Positions 53,433 to 63,981 of a DNA stretch of 64,000 nucleotides are shown piece after piece. Made by a program: the position numbers and the translations under genes. Under the pieces are notes generated by a model. It saw nothing but the letters and a program-made list of their open reading frames with translations, did no database searches and had not been told where the DNA came from. The stretch comes from Hippopus hippopus (lineage: Eukaryota > Mollusca > Bivalvia > Cardiida > Cardiidae), in contig OX328104.1 of assembly GCA_946811185.2 (NCBI GenBank), forward strand, positions 49,336,505 to 49,400,504, in the 5' to 3' direction. The number at the start of each line of letters is the position of its first letter. Within the stretch, counting starts at the first letter, position 1.

Positions 53433-53661
53433 TTAACCCTTTACCAAACAATCCCGGGTTTTTATGACTCTGAGAAAGAAGCCTTTTGAACACATTGTGG
53501 GAAAAGGAGAAAATGCTGGTTACCAGCATTTTCTCCTTTTCCCACAATGTTTTCTACCTTTCCCAAAACAAATTTCTATTTTTAAGTCACATTTATAATG
53601 TTGTCTGCAAATGCTTTCAATTTGGACAAGTCTAAAATTTTGCCGTTTGGTAAAGAGTTAA
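53433..53661 (-). mobile_element. MITE A, full copy with perfect palindrome
   Basis: TTAACCCTTTACCAAACAAT to tggtaaagagTTAA; the TTAA is shared with the next copy. Confidence 0.86.
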
Positions 53662-53895
53662 CCCTTCAACAGCCAACAAAAAACTTATACTTGTCCAAAT
53701 CTAAAGCACAAAATAAAAGCAGCTCAAATGATGGGATGTGTCTTTGGATGGACGGAAAACATTGTGGGAAAAGGAGAAAAGGCTGGTCACCAGCATTTTC
53801 TCCTTTTCCCACCAGCATTTTCTCTTTTTCTCACAAGGTTTTCAAAAGCTCTTTCCCTTCGGGATGTTAAAACACAGGACTGTTAGGTGCTAGGT
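53658..53895 (+). mobile_element. MITE A with duplicated hairpin arm
   Basis: TTAACCCTTCAACAGCCAAC start; accagcattttctccttttcccaccagcattttctctttttctcac shows a ~24-bp tandem repeat of the right arm. Right terminus lost. Confidence 0.72.
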
Positions 53896-53911
53896 TGCAC
53901 ACTGAAAAAAA

Positions 53912-54931
53912 TACCGTATTTTGCGTATGTTTTGGGACACCAAAAGAATTGGGACACCATAAAAAATCGCGAAAATAATTATTTTTCATGACCCAAAGAT
54001 TTGGGACATACTAAAAATTGTGAAGCAAGATCGGTATTTTTTTGTTCCAAAGAATTGGGACAGTGAATATCTATTTAAAAAAAAATCTTTCAATCCGTTT
54101 GATACCCTTTGTTTGCAACTATTTATTTCGCGCAGTTTTATTTCTACACACGTAACGTCGAAAGCATGCTTCCCAACCCTCCTGATTTCAATGGCAGTTT
54201 CCGGATTCAAGATAAAAAACTCGACCACCTGACAGTCTAATTTAAACTCCAGTTCAAAAAGAAATCCGACGTAAGTGTAAAAAGGGTGTGATAAACTTGT
54301 ATCCAAGATACATAACGTGTATAACGTGTATATGTACATCCGAAGTTGACAGAATTGACACGCATGTATTTCACGGTCAATCGAGTTCTTTGTTTATAAA
54401 AAGAAATCAAGGTACAGCATTCTAGTTTACCCAAGGTTTATCGATCGAAGATCGACGAACCAATCAAATTTGAGAACGGTCCGAGCAGGTACTTGTCAGA
54501 GTGGAATTAACTTCGTTCACCTCACGTACATGTAAGCAGGTAAATATGTTGTGAATTTATCTACAAACGCAAAATAACATCCTCATCGCGATCCCAGGAC
54601 GCAGACAATAATGAGTGACAAGTTAATCATTAACGACAACAATGAGAAAAAGCTCTTAGTGCTCAAATTGATCGGTGAAATTCCAATCTGTCTAAAAATA
54701 GACCAACCTGCGTATGACTGGATGTTTATCGACATCAATGACGTAGCAATATTTTAACGTCGGCAATATTAGCGGGTTAGCGGCCATTGACTTTCAGCAT
54801 GACAGATTGTCTTGTTTGACCGTAAGTTTTGGGACAGCTGACAAAATAATTATTTTTTGTAGACCAAAGTATTGGGACACGAAAAAAATTAATTATTTTT
54901 TACTGTCCCAAAACTTAAGCAAATTACAGTA
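53912..54931. mobile_element. TA-flanked Tc1/mariner-type element, 1.0 kb
   Basis: Flanked by TA. Left end CCGTATTTTGCG-tatgttttgggaca; right end complement CTGTAATTTGCT-taagttttgggaca, about 28-bp inverted ends. Several internal ttgggaca(c) repeats cluster in both subterminal zones. A 117-codon minus frame (53986-54339) and an overlapping plus frame have no recognised homology. Confidence 0.65.
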
Positions 54932-55026
54932 GATTGTAAGTTTTGAGATACCAGGTAGTAAAAAATGCCCATACTGGTACATTGCAGTATCTAAGTTGTT
55001 TTTGTCACAATATATCACATATATCA

Positions 55027-55831
55027 CAGGGGTCAAATTTAACTTTTTTTTCAACTAGCAAAAATTTGCTAGTGACCATTTTTTCTACTAGCCAAAATCA
55101 ATTTTGTACTAGCAATATTTTAACCCATTGCCACTCAGTCCCGTGTTTTAACGACTCTGAAATGAGAAACTTATGAAAACATTGTGGCAAAAGGAGAAAT
55201 TGCTCATAATGAGCAATTTCTCCATTTCCCACAATGTTTTCTACATTATTAGAGAATTAACTTTCCTTTGTACCAAATGCAGACGCTTTCAATTTGGGAG
55301 AGTCTAAATATTGTTGAGTGGGTCTTCTCTGTTTGCTCATACAATATTATAGCTCAGACTCTACACATTCTGCATGGAAAAGAAATATCCTTTGTTTGGA
55401 CAAACTGTTTGATCATTAATTTATATTAAATAAATATTCCGGCGATGTCACGGAATCCGGCCTATTGCCGAAAAAACTGGATATTTTCTTCTCCATACTC
55501 TCAGCGAGGCAATGCAGACGTATAAACAACGTCAGAATCGTCTACGCGCTTTAAATATCGGATACATGTTTTTACAATATCGCAACAAGCGTCTCTACGA
55601 ATACCGGTCACGTGGTCGGTGATACTCTCAAAGGATAGTTCTACACCGCATACGGCAATTCAGTGTACACGAAAAACGATCGCATTTATGGATTAATTCA
55701 GATTTTTAAGCGGTAGGTTTGCCCATTTTCCGGCGCACTCGCAAATTATTTCGAGTGCTAGAATTTGGCACTCGCATTTTTTCATTTCAGCTCGCATTTT
55801 GCGAGTTTGCGACCGTTAAATTTGAACCTTG
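55027..55831. mobile_element. CAGG-ended element with MITE A inside
   Basis: Left CAGGGGTCAAATTTAACTTT, right end complement CAAGGTTCAAATTTAACGG, flanked by tatca on both sides (55022-55026, 55832-55836). Subterminal tandem motifs: ctagcaaaaatttgctagtg at left; ctcgcattttgcgagtttgc at right. Non-coding. Confidence 0.62.
55120..55325 (-). mobile_element. MITE A with compensated palindrome change
   Basis: TTAACCCATTGCCACTCAGT start. The palindrome centre reads gagaaattgctcataatgag caatttctcc, where both arms carry matching changes relative to the family sequence. Right end eroded. Confidence 0.78.
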
Positions 55832-55905
55832 TATCAGATAAAGTTATAAATTCACTTACTCTGCAATACAAAAACATTTGAAGATATGAAAATGCAAAAT
55901 GATGA

Positions 55906-56137
55906 AATAGCTTTATTATACAACAAAAATGTTGACTTGTCTAAATTGAAATCATTTGCAGACAACAGTTTAAATGTGGGTTCAAATTATGGAATTTGTC
56001 TTTAATAGGGTAGAAAACATTTCGAGAACAGGAGAAAATGCTGGTTACCAGCATTTTCTCCTTTTCCAACAATGTTTTCAAAAGCCTTCCTCCTTAAAGG
56101 TCGTTCAAATTCAAGATTATTTGGACGAGGGTTATGA
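55906..56137 (+). mobile_element. MITE A, diverged full copy
   Basis: ctttattatacaacaaaaat, aacagtttaaatgtgggttc, perfect inner palindrome, right end ttatttggacgagggtta. 56138-56431 AT-rich, with ttcatgaaggttcataaact partly mirrored at 56670-56760. Confidence 0.7.
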
Positions 56138-56431
56138 CAAAAACTCTGCAATACTTCTCTTGACATACATACTGACTTGATCCATTTTCCATAATTATGC
56201 AAGTTAGTTATACATCAATTGCAGATACATTTTAAGTTTTACAACTAGTTACAACTTGCATCATGCAGTCATTCTGTATGAGTGCTTTCTGAAAATCACA
56301 ATGGCAAGAATTTGTTCATGAACTGATATAATGTTGATGAACATAATAATAATTCATGAAGGTTCATAAACTATTCATCACTGTAAACCTGCATGTTGTA
56401 TTACACACATCAAGCTGCAAGCTAAGGCTAC

Positions 56432-56663
56432 TTAACCCTTTTCCAAACAATCCCTGGTTTTCACGACCCTGAGGAAGAAGCCTTTTTAAAACATCATGGC
56501 AAAAGGAGAAAATGCTGGTAAACAGCATTTCCTCCTTTTCCCACAATGTTTTCTACCCTACCCAAGACAATGAACTTCTGTTTTTGAGTCACATTAATTT
56601 TGTTGTCTGCAGATGCTTTCAATTTGGACTAGTCTAAAATCTTGTCGTTTGGTAAAGGGTTAA
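56432..56663 (-). mobile_element. MITE A, full copy
   Basis: TTAACCCTTTTCCAAACAAT to tggtaaagggTTAA; stem change acatcatggc on one side only. Confidence 0.83.
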
Positions 56664-56847
56664 TGATGATATTTATACATGAATTTTTTGTGATGAATTA
56701 TGATTTGAGAGTTTATGAAAAATTATCAACTTTCATTCATGAACTTCTGATAAACTACGATCCTGAAAGCACTGTGTCAGTAGATTGCATAGATCTGGGT
56801 CTGTATTCACAAACCATGTTTGACTTCATTCTTTGTCTTATTCTTGA

Positions 56848-57077
56848 TTAACTCTTTACCAAACGACAAAATTTTAGACATGTCCAAATTGAAAACATTT
56901 GCAGACGACAAAATAAATGTGACTCAAAAATTGAAACTGGACTTTAGAAGAGTAGAAAACATTGTGGGAAAAGGAGAAAATGCTGGTTACCAGCATTTTC
57001 TCCTTTTCCCACCATGTTTTTCAGAAGCCTTTTTCCTCTGGGTTTTAAAAACCAGGGATTGTTTGGTAAAGGGTTAA
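56848..57077 (+). mobile_element. MITE A, full copy
   Basis: TTAACTCTTTACCAAACGAC to tggtaaagggTTAA; shares the diagnostic ctttagaagagtagaaaac with 40622. Confidence 0.86.
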
Positions 57078-57199
57078 GAAAGTAACTTTTGATTGGCTAG
57101 ACCATTTGGTTTAGCAAAACAGAAGTTTAACTTCAAAATTTAGAAAATTTTTAAGAATAAGACTAAGAATATTCTTTAGAATGATTGGTAAATATGGGC

Positions 57200-57293
57200 C
57201 TTGGTGACCAGCATTTTCTGACCTTTTCCTACAGTGATTTTAAAAGCCTTCTTTGCCTGGGTTGTTAAAACTAAGGATCATTGGTAAAGAGTT
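57200..57293 (+). repeat. MITE A, left-truncated
   Basis: ccttggtgaccagcattttc, aaagccttctttgcctgggt, ttggtaaagagttat. Confidence 0.62.
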
Positions 57294-57339
57294 ATAAAGA
57301 GTGAAGAAGCTTCCATTTTATGTTAGTGTCATAACCCCT

Positions 57340-57536
57340 GATCTGCTAAATAAACAAAATGGACATTCCTCAATCAGTAAAAGACATGCAGATTCTACAC
57401 TGTTTTTGTCAGAGTGTCTGGCAAAAGATCAGACAGAGTAGATCAAAGGTCAGACTTCACATTCTGTGCAGTTTGATCTTGATCTACACTGTCTGCCTAA
57501 GTCAATTAATCTAAGTTCAGTGCTATAAAGGGTTAA
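57340..57536 (-). mobile_element. MITE B
   Basis: ctgatctgctaaataaacaa left part; agatcaaaggtcagacttca / gcagtttgatcttgatctac hairpin; end ctataaagggTTAA. Confidence 0.65.
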
Positions 57537-57539
57537 AAA

Positions 57540-57730
57540 GATTTATTACAAGCACTGTAGGAACTAGGTGAGTTAAAATAGCTGTCAAGGTAAGAGATTG
57601 TAAATGTTTCAAATTAGGAGTTTTTGTCTTCCATTCCTTTAAAACTAAGTGTAATCCTGAAAACAATCCAAACACTTCTTCAGTGATAAGCTTGCTGTAT
57701 CCTTTCATTTCAGTCCAAGTTTTTCCAGGT
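57540..57730 (-). other. candidate minus-strand coding segment, unrecognised
   Basis: The minus strand has an open frame entering from about 57762 with a protein-like composition (CIKPGKTWTEMKGYSKLITE, then EEVFGLFSGLHLVLKEWKTK) that runs to a stop just inside MITE B. Not seen elsewhere in the window. No convincing splice acceptor or donor found, so a fragment of a host exon, an old retroelement piece or chance remain possible. Confidence 0.25.
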
Positions 57731-57944
57731 TTAATACATGTAATGATATAATGTGCATGCAACTTTTGATTTTTAGTTTGAACGGTGTTTATGTGCTCTT
57801 AAAACTATTTCAGTAGATCTAATAATCAGTGTTCCACCTGGGATTATTCAGAGAGGGAACAATGTCCCATAAACTTGCAGAAGTGGGGGACACTTTCAAA
57901 ATAAGCAAGACAAATGCACTCAAGACTAACATATCAAATGACTT

Positions 57945-58205
57945 TAAACCTTAAAGCACTCAAAATTAAAAGCCTTTGCAGACAGCAAAATAATTGTGAC
58001 CACAAAATAGAATTTTGTTTTGAGAAGAGTAAAAAATATTGTGGGAAAAGGAGCAAATGTTGGTTACCAGCATTTTCTCCTTTTCCTACAAAGTTTTCTA
58101 CTCTATCAAGAACAAATTCAGCGATTTGAGCAACCTTTAATTTGTAGTCTGCAAAGGGTTTCAATTCTAACAAGTGTAAAATTCTGTCAACTGGATAATG
58201 AGTCT
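57945..58205. mobile_element. second mirror-image MITE A, two left halves
   Basis: First half aagcctttgcagacagcaaa with subtype ataattgtgaccacaaaata; second half, reversed, is gtagtctgcaaagggtttca ... gtaaaattctgtcaactgga with the other subtype (gagcaacctttaatttg). The normal right arm is absent. Confidence 0.7.
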
Positions 58206-58316
58206 TGATTGATAAATGAATACAAGTGAAATATTATGGAAAAAAGGAGAAAGAACCCTAAACAAATGATATCTCTTTTGCCAGACTGCTTTTAAAAGAT
58301 ACTCTTCTGTAATATT

Positions 58317-58543
58317 AACCCTTTACCACACAATCCCAACTTTTAACGACCCTGAGAAAGAAGCCTTTTGAAAACATTGTGGGAAAAGAAGAAAATGCTG
58401 GTAACCAGCATTTTCTCCTTTTCCCACAATGTTTTCTACCCTTCCCAATACAAATTTCAAATTTTCAGTTACTTTTATTTTGTCGTCTGCAAATGCTTTC
58501 AATTTGGACCAGTCTAAAATTTTGTCGTTTGGTAAAGAGTTAA
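58317..58543 (-). mobile_element. MITE A, full copy
   Basis: TTAACCCTTTACCACACAAT to tggtaaagagTTAA, very close to family consensus. Confidence 0.88.
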
Positions 58544-58712
58544 AGGAGTATTGCACCTAGAAGCAGGGAATGATTGTTGAGATGGCTGCTAATTAACAAA
58601 ATAGCAGGAATGCACACAATGATGCTAGTTTTCTTACCTGCACTATGTTAATGGAATACTCAGAATGCCAGTTTCATAACGCTGTAGGTAATTTTCAATC
58701 AAAGCTACAGTC

Positions 58713-58925
58713 TTAACCCATAGAGCACGAAATCAACCCAATTGACATTTTCATTCTAGAATAAGGTCCAAGATAATAGCAATGTAGTGGGTGCCTTTTG
58801 TCTATACTGTTTCAGCAAAGTAGACACTGTAGATCAAAGATCAGACTGCACGTTTTGTGCAGTCTGATCTTGATCTACATGGGTCACATAGCAACTATAG
58901 CTTTGACAGGGGTTTTAAGGGTTAA
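58713..58925 (+). mobile_element. MITE B-like, first of an end-to-end trio
   Basis: TTAACCCATAGAGCACGAAA; hairpin gtagatcaaagatcagactg / cagtctgatcttgatctaca; end ttttaagggTTAA shared with the next. Confidence 0.7.
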
Positions 58926-59118
58926 CCCTTTACCACACTATCCTATGTTTTGCCAAAAACACTTTAGAAAAATTGTGAGAAAGGAGAAAAATGCTGATAA
59001 GCACCCTTTTTTACCTTTTCAAAGACTAATTTGAACATTTGGTCTATTATTTTTTCGTCTACAAATCCTTTAAATTTTCACAGGTCTAAATTTTTGTCAT
59101 TTGGTTAAAAGTTTCTAA
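58922..59118 (-). mobile_element. MITE A, diverged, middle of trio
   Basis: TTAACCCTTTACCACACTAT; hairpin eroded (aaatgctgataagcaccc); end tttggttaaaagtttCTAA. Confidence 0.7.
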
Positions 59119-59325
59119 CGCTAAGATTGCCTTTTACAGCTATAGTTGTCTTTGTGGCAAGTGGAGATCAAGATCAGGCTGCACAAAATGTACAGAATGA
59201 TCCTTGATCTACACAGTCAGCTGTGCTGAAACATTAAAAAAAAAATACCAAGAAATTGAAATTATTTAGGGAGTGTTTCTAGCATGAAAATGTCTGATAG
59301 GTTTATTTGACGCTATAAGGGTTAA
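59115..59325 (+). mobile_element. MITE B', last of trio
   Basis: CTAACGCTAAGATTGCC start; gtggagatcaagatcaggct / gatccttgatctacacagtc hairpin; ttgacgctataagggTTAA end. CTAACGCTA and the complement of TTGACGCTATAAGG-end match as inverted ends. Confidence 0.68.
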
Positions 59326-59513
59326 AACACGAATTTCTAAACCATATATAGATACAGTTTGAATTTATGGTATTAAACAGGTGCTTTAAAAACATTTGTT
59401 CGAAGTGTGAAAATCTTCAAAATCGGATATTAAGTGCATTAAGTAATATTGGATTAGACCCATTCTTCATTTGCATATACTTTCCGCATTTCATAATTTA
59501 AACTATACTTTTT

Positions 59514-59625
59514 TAACCCTTTTCCAAACAAACCCGAATTTAAATCACCATGGGGAAGAAGGCCTTTGAAAATATTGTGGGAAATGAAGATGGTGTCTCC
59601 TTTTTCACAATGAAATCATAATTAA
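59514..59625 (-). repeat. MITE A, truncated
   Basis: TTAACCCTTTTCCAAACAAA, aaaatattgtgggaaatgaa, then lost. 59626-59969 has no supported feature. Confidence 0.62.
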
Positions 59626-59969
59626 TTTTTCCTCTGATAGTTAAAATACTCTATCATTTACTTTAGATTACCCCCTGCACAAACTTGCAGCGAACAACTG
59701 ACAGAATCTTTGTAAAACTTTTATTATCAACATTAATAAATGTTTCACACATAAATATAATTGAAAACATGATGTAAATCTAAGAAAATGCTTGTTTTAT
59801 GATGAGCAATTTCTCTAAATGCAATTACGTTTTAAAATTCAGTCAGTTGAATGAGCAAAAACGTAGTAAGATGACAGACCATTATGATCAGAACCATACA
59901 GAGAATGCTGTAAAAGCAAAGGTTTGCTTTGCATATATATACCTGGATATGCAACATGAATCAAGATGA

Positions 59970-60401
59970 TTCACATGTATCCTGTATCTGAAAGCATTTG
60001 AGGTATACAAAGAAAATTGCTCATTGTTAACTCTTTCCATACCATAGATGACACTAGAAGCTTTTGTGGACAGTGTAGATCAAGATCAGACTGCACAGAA
60101 TGTGCAGTCTGATCTCTGATCTACACTGTCCACTGCTATATTCACATGTTCATCTGAAAGCATTTGAGGTATACAGAGAAAATTGCTCACTGTTAACTCT
60201 TTCCATACCATAGACGACACCAAAAGCTTTTGTGGACAGTGTAGATCAAGATCAGACTGCACAGAATGTGCAGTCTGATCTCTGATCTGCACTGTCCACT
60301 GCTATATTCTAGGTTATGACCAAACTGTTGATCTTGCAGAGCAATTGTATTTTTAGCCTTTGAGAAAATGCAATTTATTTATTCAGTTGTGAAAGAGTTA
60401 A
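59970..60401 (+). mobile_element. MITE C with a 5' portion tandemly duplicated
   Basis: Complete copy 60193-60401: TTAACTCTTTCCATACCATA to cagttgtgaaagagTTAA. Hairpin gtagatcaagatcagactgc / gcagtctgatctctgatctg; the stem continues to gtggacagtg / cactgtccac. A first partial copy (60027-60140) plus 57 bp of its left flank repeats at an offset of 166 bp. Confidence 0.8.
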
Positions 60402-60420
60402 ACCTTTCCATAATGACATG

Positions 60421-60922
60421 GAGGATATTTGTTTTTTACGGTGAAAGATCGAAATTTATTTCACTGAGTGAGCATATTCAGTAATATTTTCACGAGTGCT
60501 GTGCCACTCGTAAAAATATTACTGATGTTCACTCGATGAAATAAATTTCGATCTTTCACCCAAAAAACAAAAACAAATATTCTATTTATTTCACGCTTTT
60601 AACCCTTTCTGGGGGCAACTTAATCAAAATCCAGTACAGTTCTTTTCGGTTATTCCCTGTGGGGTACCCCCTCCGCATAGCAGCAACGCATTACAATATT
60701 ACCTCAAGCACGAGAAATGTAAGGTAAATTACATCATATAATTTCCATCTGGTTGTGAGGCACGCGCATTTTACCTAGGTAACTAGTGCGCGGGAACAAC
60801 TGTTTCCGCCTTCAATTGAAGAGTTAGAATATAAAAATCGGTATTTTCACTGGTCATAACCATGAAATATAGAAAAATATTTCACCGATATTTCTCGATA
60901 ACCTACCGGAAAGCATGAAATT
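60421..60922 (-). mobile_element. foldback family H, copy 2
   Basis: Opposite orientation to 31385: hairpin 60424-60590 (gatatttgttttttacggtg ... cgatctttcacccaaaaaac) followed by the unique part ending ctaccggaaagcatgaaatt. Starts just after MITE C. Confidence 0.75.
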
Positions 60923-60984
60923 AAACTTTATCTCTTCATAAGCATCTGCAGTCTCAGAAACTACAGCCGTAAAACTGGCACTTA

Positions 60985-61042
60985 ATGGAATGAAGGTCTC
61001 TGATAGGGTAGAAAGCATTGTGTTACCAGCATTTTCTCCTTT
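60985..61042 (+). repeat. MITE A fragment
   Basis: ctctgatagggtagaaagca then gttaccagcattttctcctt; one stem arm missing. Confidence 0.55.
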
Positions 61043-61159
61043 ACAAGTGTTATGCCAAAGGGGCGCTACTTGCACATTGTCCGACAGATAAAGAAAAGCA
61101 TGACTTTCCTACTGCACACATGTGGGACACTGGCCCTTTCAAATGAGCCATGCACATCT

Positions 61160-61395
61160 TCAACCTTCAAAATGTATCGACCCCGGTCAGCCTTTGCTGT
61201 TTGTGCTCAGTGCCCTGAGTCTATACTTTTTGCTACTAATCATTTTCTGCATGGCAAAGAACTGGTCTATCTCATGATTCAGTTGATTTTTTGACAATAT
61301 GGATTTAATGGATCTATTTATAAATTATTATATAATGACTTGCTTGGTACGAAGCATCACAGAGATGCATTAAACTCCCTTTTCACAGAGCATAG
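61160..61395 (+). mobile_element. MITE D, left part degraded
   Basis: gaccccggtcagcctttgct, catgattcagttgatttttt, end gatgcattaaactccctttt cacagagc. Confidence 0.6.
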
Positions 61396-61489
61396 CCCAA
61401 ATGTATTTGATTGAAAGTCTAATGAGTGCATTTGTCTAATTTTCAATATATCCCCTATTTCTTCAAGTTTGATAATAATCCTTGGTAGA

Positions 61490-61539
61490 ACAATGCTTTT
61501 CCAATGATGTTTCCAAAAGGATTCTTTCTCAGTCATTAA
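61490..61539 (+). repeat. MITE A, right-end fragment
   Basis: aatgatgtttccaaaaggat, tctttctcagtcaTTAA, abutting the next copy. Confidence 0.55.
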
Positions 61540-61764
61540 ATCTTTACTAAACAACAAAAACGTAGACTTGTCAAAATTGAAAGCTTTTGCATATGCCAAT
61601 TTAAACATGGCTAAAAATGATGGAATTTGTCTTTGATAGGATAGAAAACATTGTGGGAAAAGGAGAAAATGCTGGTTACCAGCATTTTCTCCTTTTCCAA
61701 CAATGTTTTCAAAAGCCTTCTCTTGTAGGGTTGTTAAACTTGGGACTGTGGGGTAAAGACTTAA
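61536..61764 (+). mobile_element. MITE A, full copy
   Basis: TTAAATCTTTACTAAACAAC to gggtaaagacTTAA; palindrome almost perfect. A 191-codon minus-strand frame crossing this and its neighbours is a by-product of the palindromes. Confidence 0.82.
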
Positions 61765-61788
61765 AACACTGTAGCTTTTGATAAATGG

Positions 61789-61985
61789 TTGATTCTTTAC
61801 CAAACAATAAAATTTTAGACTGTTCCATTTGAAAGCATTTGCAGATGACAAATTTAATGTGGATAGAATGATTAGTCTCTGAATGGAATGAATGGTAACC
61901 AGCATTTTCTCCTTTTCCCACAATGTTTTCAAAAGGCTACTTCCTCAGGGCCATTAAAAGACGGGATCTTTTGGTAATGGGTTAA
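61789..61985 (+). mobile_element. MITE A lacking the left palindrome arm
   Basis: TTGATTCTTTACCAAACAAT to tggtaatgggTTAA; jumps from gaatgaatggtaacc straight into agcattttctcc. Confidence 0.78.
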
Positions 61986-62532
61986 GAACAACTCCTCTGA
62001 CTGCCACATATTTTGTATTCAAAAAAGATCTGCTGCATTACCAAAGGGGAAAAGGGAAAAATAACTACAATACTTACAAACAAACTCATGAAGATGAGAA
62101 TACTGCCTAATTTGATCCTGCTCATTTTCCACCACTTTTATTCCAATCTCTGTCAAATCCTTTGATGTCACCACTTACAAGCTATTTAGTAACTGTATCT
62201 CTTTTGTTTTTAATTTTATCAAAATCACAAATGCTTCACAAGAATGGACAAAAACACACCATAATTTTTTTTAGGTCCAAACTCAGGCAAAACTGAGTAA
62301 TTGTACCCCTTTCATCTTTCATAACAAAAAAATACCACTCTTTTCAGTCAATTGTTTTTAAAAAAATCTTTTTAACACGATAGTAACACAAAGTCTGGAA
62401 CATTTAATTTTACCCTTGTCTTGTTACTTCAGTAGCCTCAAAATATTCAGATTTTCGCTGCAAACCACTTTGGATTTAACTTTAATTGAGGTTTTTAAGT
62501 ATCTATTCATTTCAATATAATCTGATTCTTTG
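61986..62532. other. no gene seen
   Basis: AT-rich, no repeat recognised. Confidence 0.35.
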
Positions 62533-62653
62533 TTAAAGAATGGCATCAGATAATGTATTTCAAAGATCAGACTGCACATTTTGTGCAGTCTGATCTTGAT
62601 CTATGCCACCCGCAAAAGCTTTCCAATGCAACATTGGCAGTGAAAGAGTAAAG
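62533..62653 (-). repeat. MITE B/C fragment
   Basis: aaagatcagactgcacattt and tgtgcagtctgatcttgatc, then cagtgaaagagtaaag. Confidence 0.55.
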
Positions 62654-62755
62654 TCTTTATAACTGAAATTGCTATGCAGTCACACTTCTCTCAGTAGAAG
62701 CAATGCACCTGAACCTTTTCACAGGAAAACAAACCTTACCAATACTACATTCTAC

Positions 62756-62945
62756 TAACCCGACAGGAGAAGGCAGTTTGAAAACATTGTGGGGAACAGA
62801 GAAACTGCTGGCAACAAGCTTTTCCTCATTTTCCCAGAATGTTTTCTATCCTTTCTTAAACACCTTCATTTATTTTTAATTTGTCAGCTATCAATAAAAT
62901 TTACTTTCAAAATGGACATATCTTGAATTGTAAAGTCTGGTAAAG
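62756..62945 (-). repeat. MITE A, degenerate
   Basis: CTAACCCGACAGGAGAAGGC, aaaacattgtggggaacaga, aatgttttctatcctttc, gtaaagtctggtaaagac. 62946-63570 holds nothing I can support. Confidence 0.55.
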
Positions 62946-63570
62946 ACATTACTAGACTGGTTCTAGTAGAGACCAAAATTTATAGTATTTGCAATAAAAG
63001 CAGTCTCACTTTTCTTATCCTGCTGGAGACAACTTTCTTAGCTTGTGTGGCAGGTCATATTTGAAAGAAAGCATTGTAGCAAAAGGAGCAGTTGCTTATA
63101 ATTATAACAATGTTTATGCTTTCCACTTTTTTAACATTAAATACCTATCTATTTGACAAGGATGTTGCAAGTCACCTGCAACTAATTTATTACATGAGGT
63201 GTTGAGTAAAAAAACTCAGAAAAGGCATGAACATGTAAAATCTTCATAACAAAAGAAGAAAAAGCTTGAATCTGTTAATTTTTCTGACAGCCACAATTTT
63301 TTTTCCCCAAACTCCAAAGCCTTCTGCTCAAGACAAAAAACAAAGATTCTGCTGGTGGTAATTTGTTACAAAAGGATTTATGAGTAACAACTTTTTCACA
63401 TTTGTAAGCTGACTGACAGCCTGACAAAACTTTAAGTGCCGTAATCACAAATAATTACATAATGGCTGACTTCAGCTTGCAGTTTCCCCAACATAAACAC
63501 TGTAACAACAGACAAATTTTCAAAAATGATTTATGATCCCACTTCTTTGACTTTCACCCTGTGTGCAATA

Positions 63571-63981
63571 ACTTTTCATCCAATGACAAAAATTTTAGAC
63601 TTGTCAATATTGAAAGCATTTGCAGATGATAAATCATTGTGCAACCTCAACTCTTTCCATACCATAGACAACACCAGAAGCTTTTGTGGACAGTGTAGAT
63701 CAAGATCAGACTGCACAGAATGTGCAGTCTGATCTCTGATCTGCACTGTCCACTCCCTGCTACATTCTAGATTTCGACCAAACTGTCTCTTGATCTTGTA
63801 GAGGAAATGTATTTTTAGCCTTTGAGAAAATGCAGTTTATTCATTCAGTGGTGAAAGAGTTGAATTATGGGAATTGCTATTGAAAGGGTAAAAATGTTGG
63901 GGAAAGGAGAAAATGCTGGTGGCAAGGGCCCTCTTCCTCAAAGTTGAAAAAACACAAAAATCTTATTTAGTAAAGGGTTAA
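63571..63981 (+). mobile_element. MITE A (outer), split by MITE C
   Basis: Left part cttttcatccaatgacaaaa ... gaaagcatttgcagatgata; right part from 63864 (ttatgggaattgctattgaa, gggaaaggagaaaatgctgg) to tagtaaagggTTAA. The second palindrome arm is missing. Confidence 0.72.
63647..63863 (+). mobile_element. MITE C nested in MITE A
   Basis: TCAACTCTTTCCATACCATA to gtggtgaaagagTTGA, same body as 60193-60401, including gatcagactgcacagaatgtgc. Confidence 0.8.

Noticed and set aside
56820..57077. Many 60-100 codon ORFs with peptides like NIVGKGENAGYQHFLLFPQCF or TLWEKEKMLVTSIFSFSHNVF
   Set aside because: These are translations of the MITE A palindrome in different frames and strands. The recurring peptide reflects the repeat, not selection on protein; copies are broken by indels at random.
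61357..61932. 191-codon minus-strand ORF
   Set aside because: It runs through two MITE A copies and a junction; open only because the palindromes lack stops.
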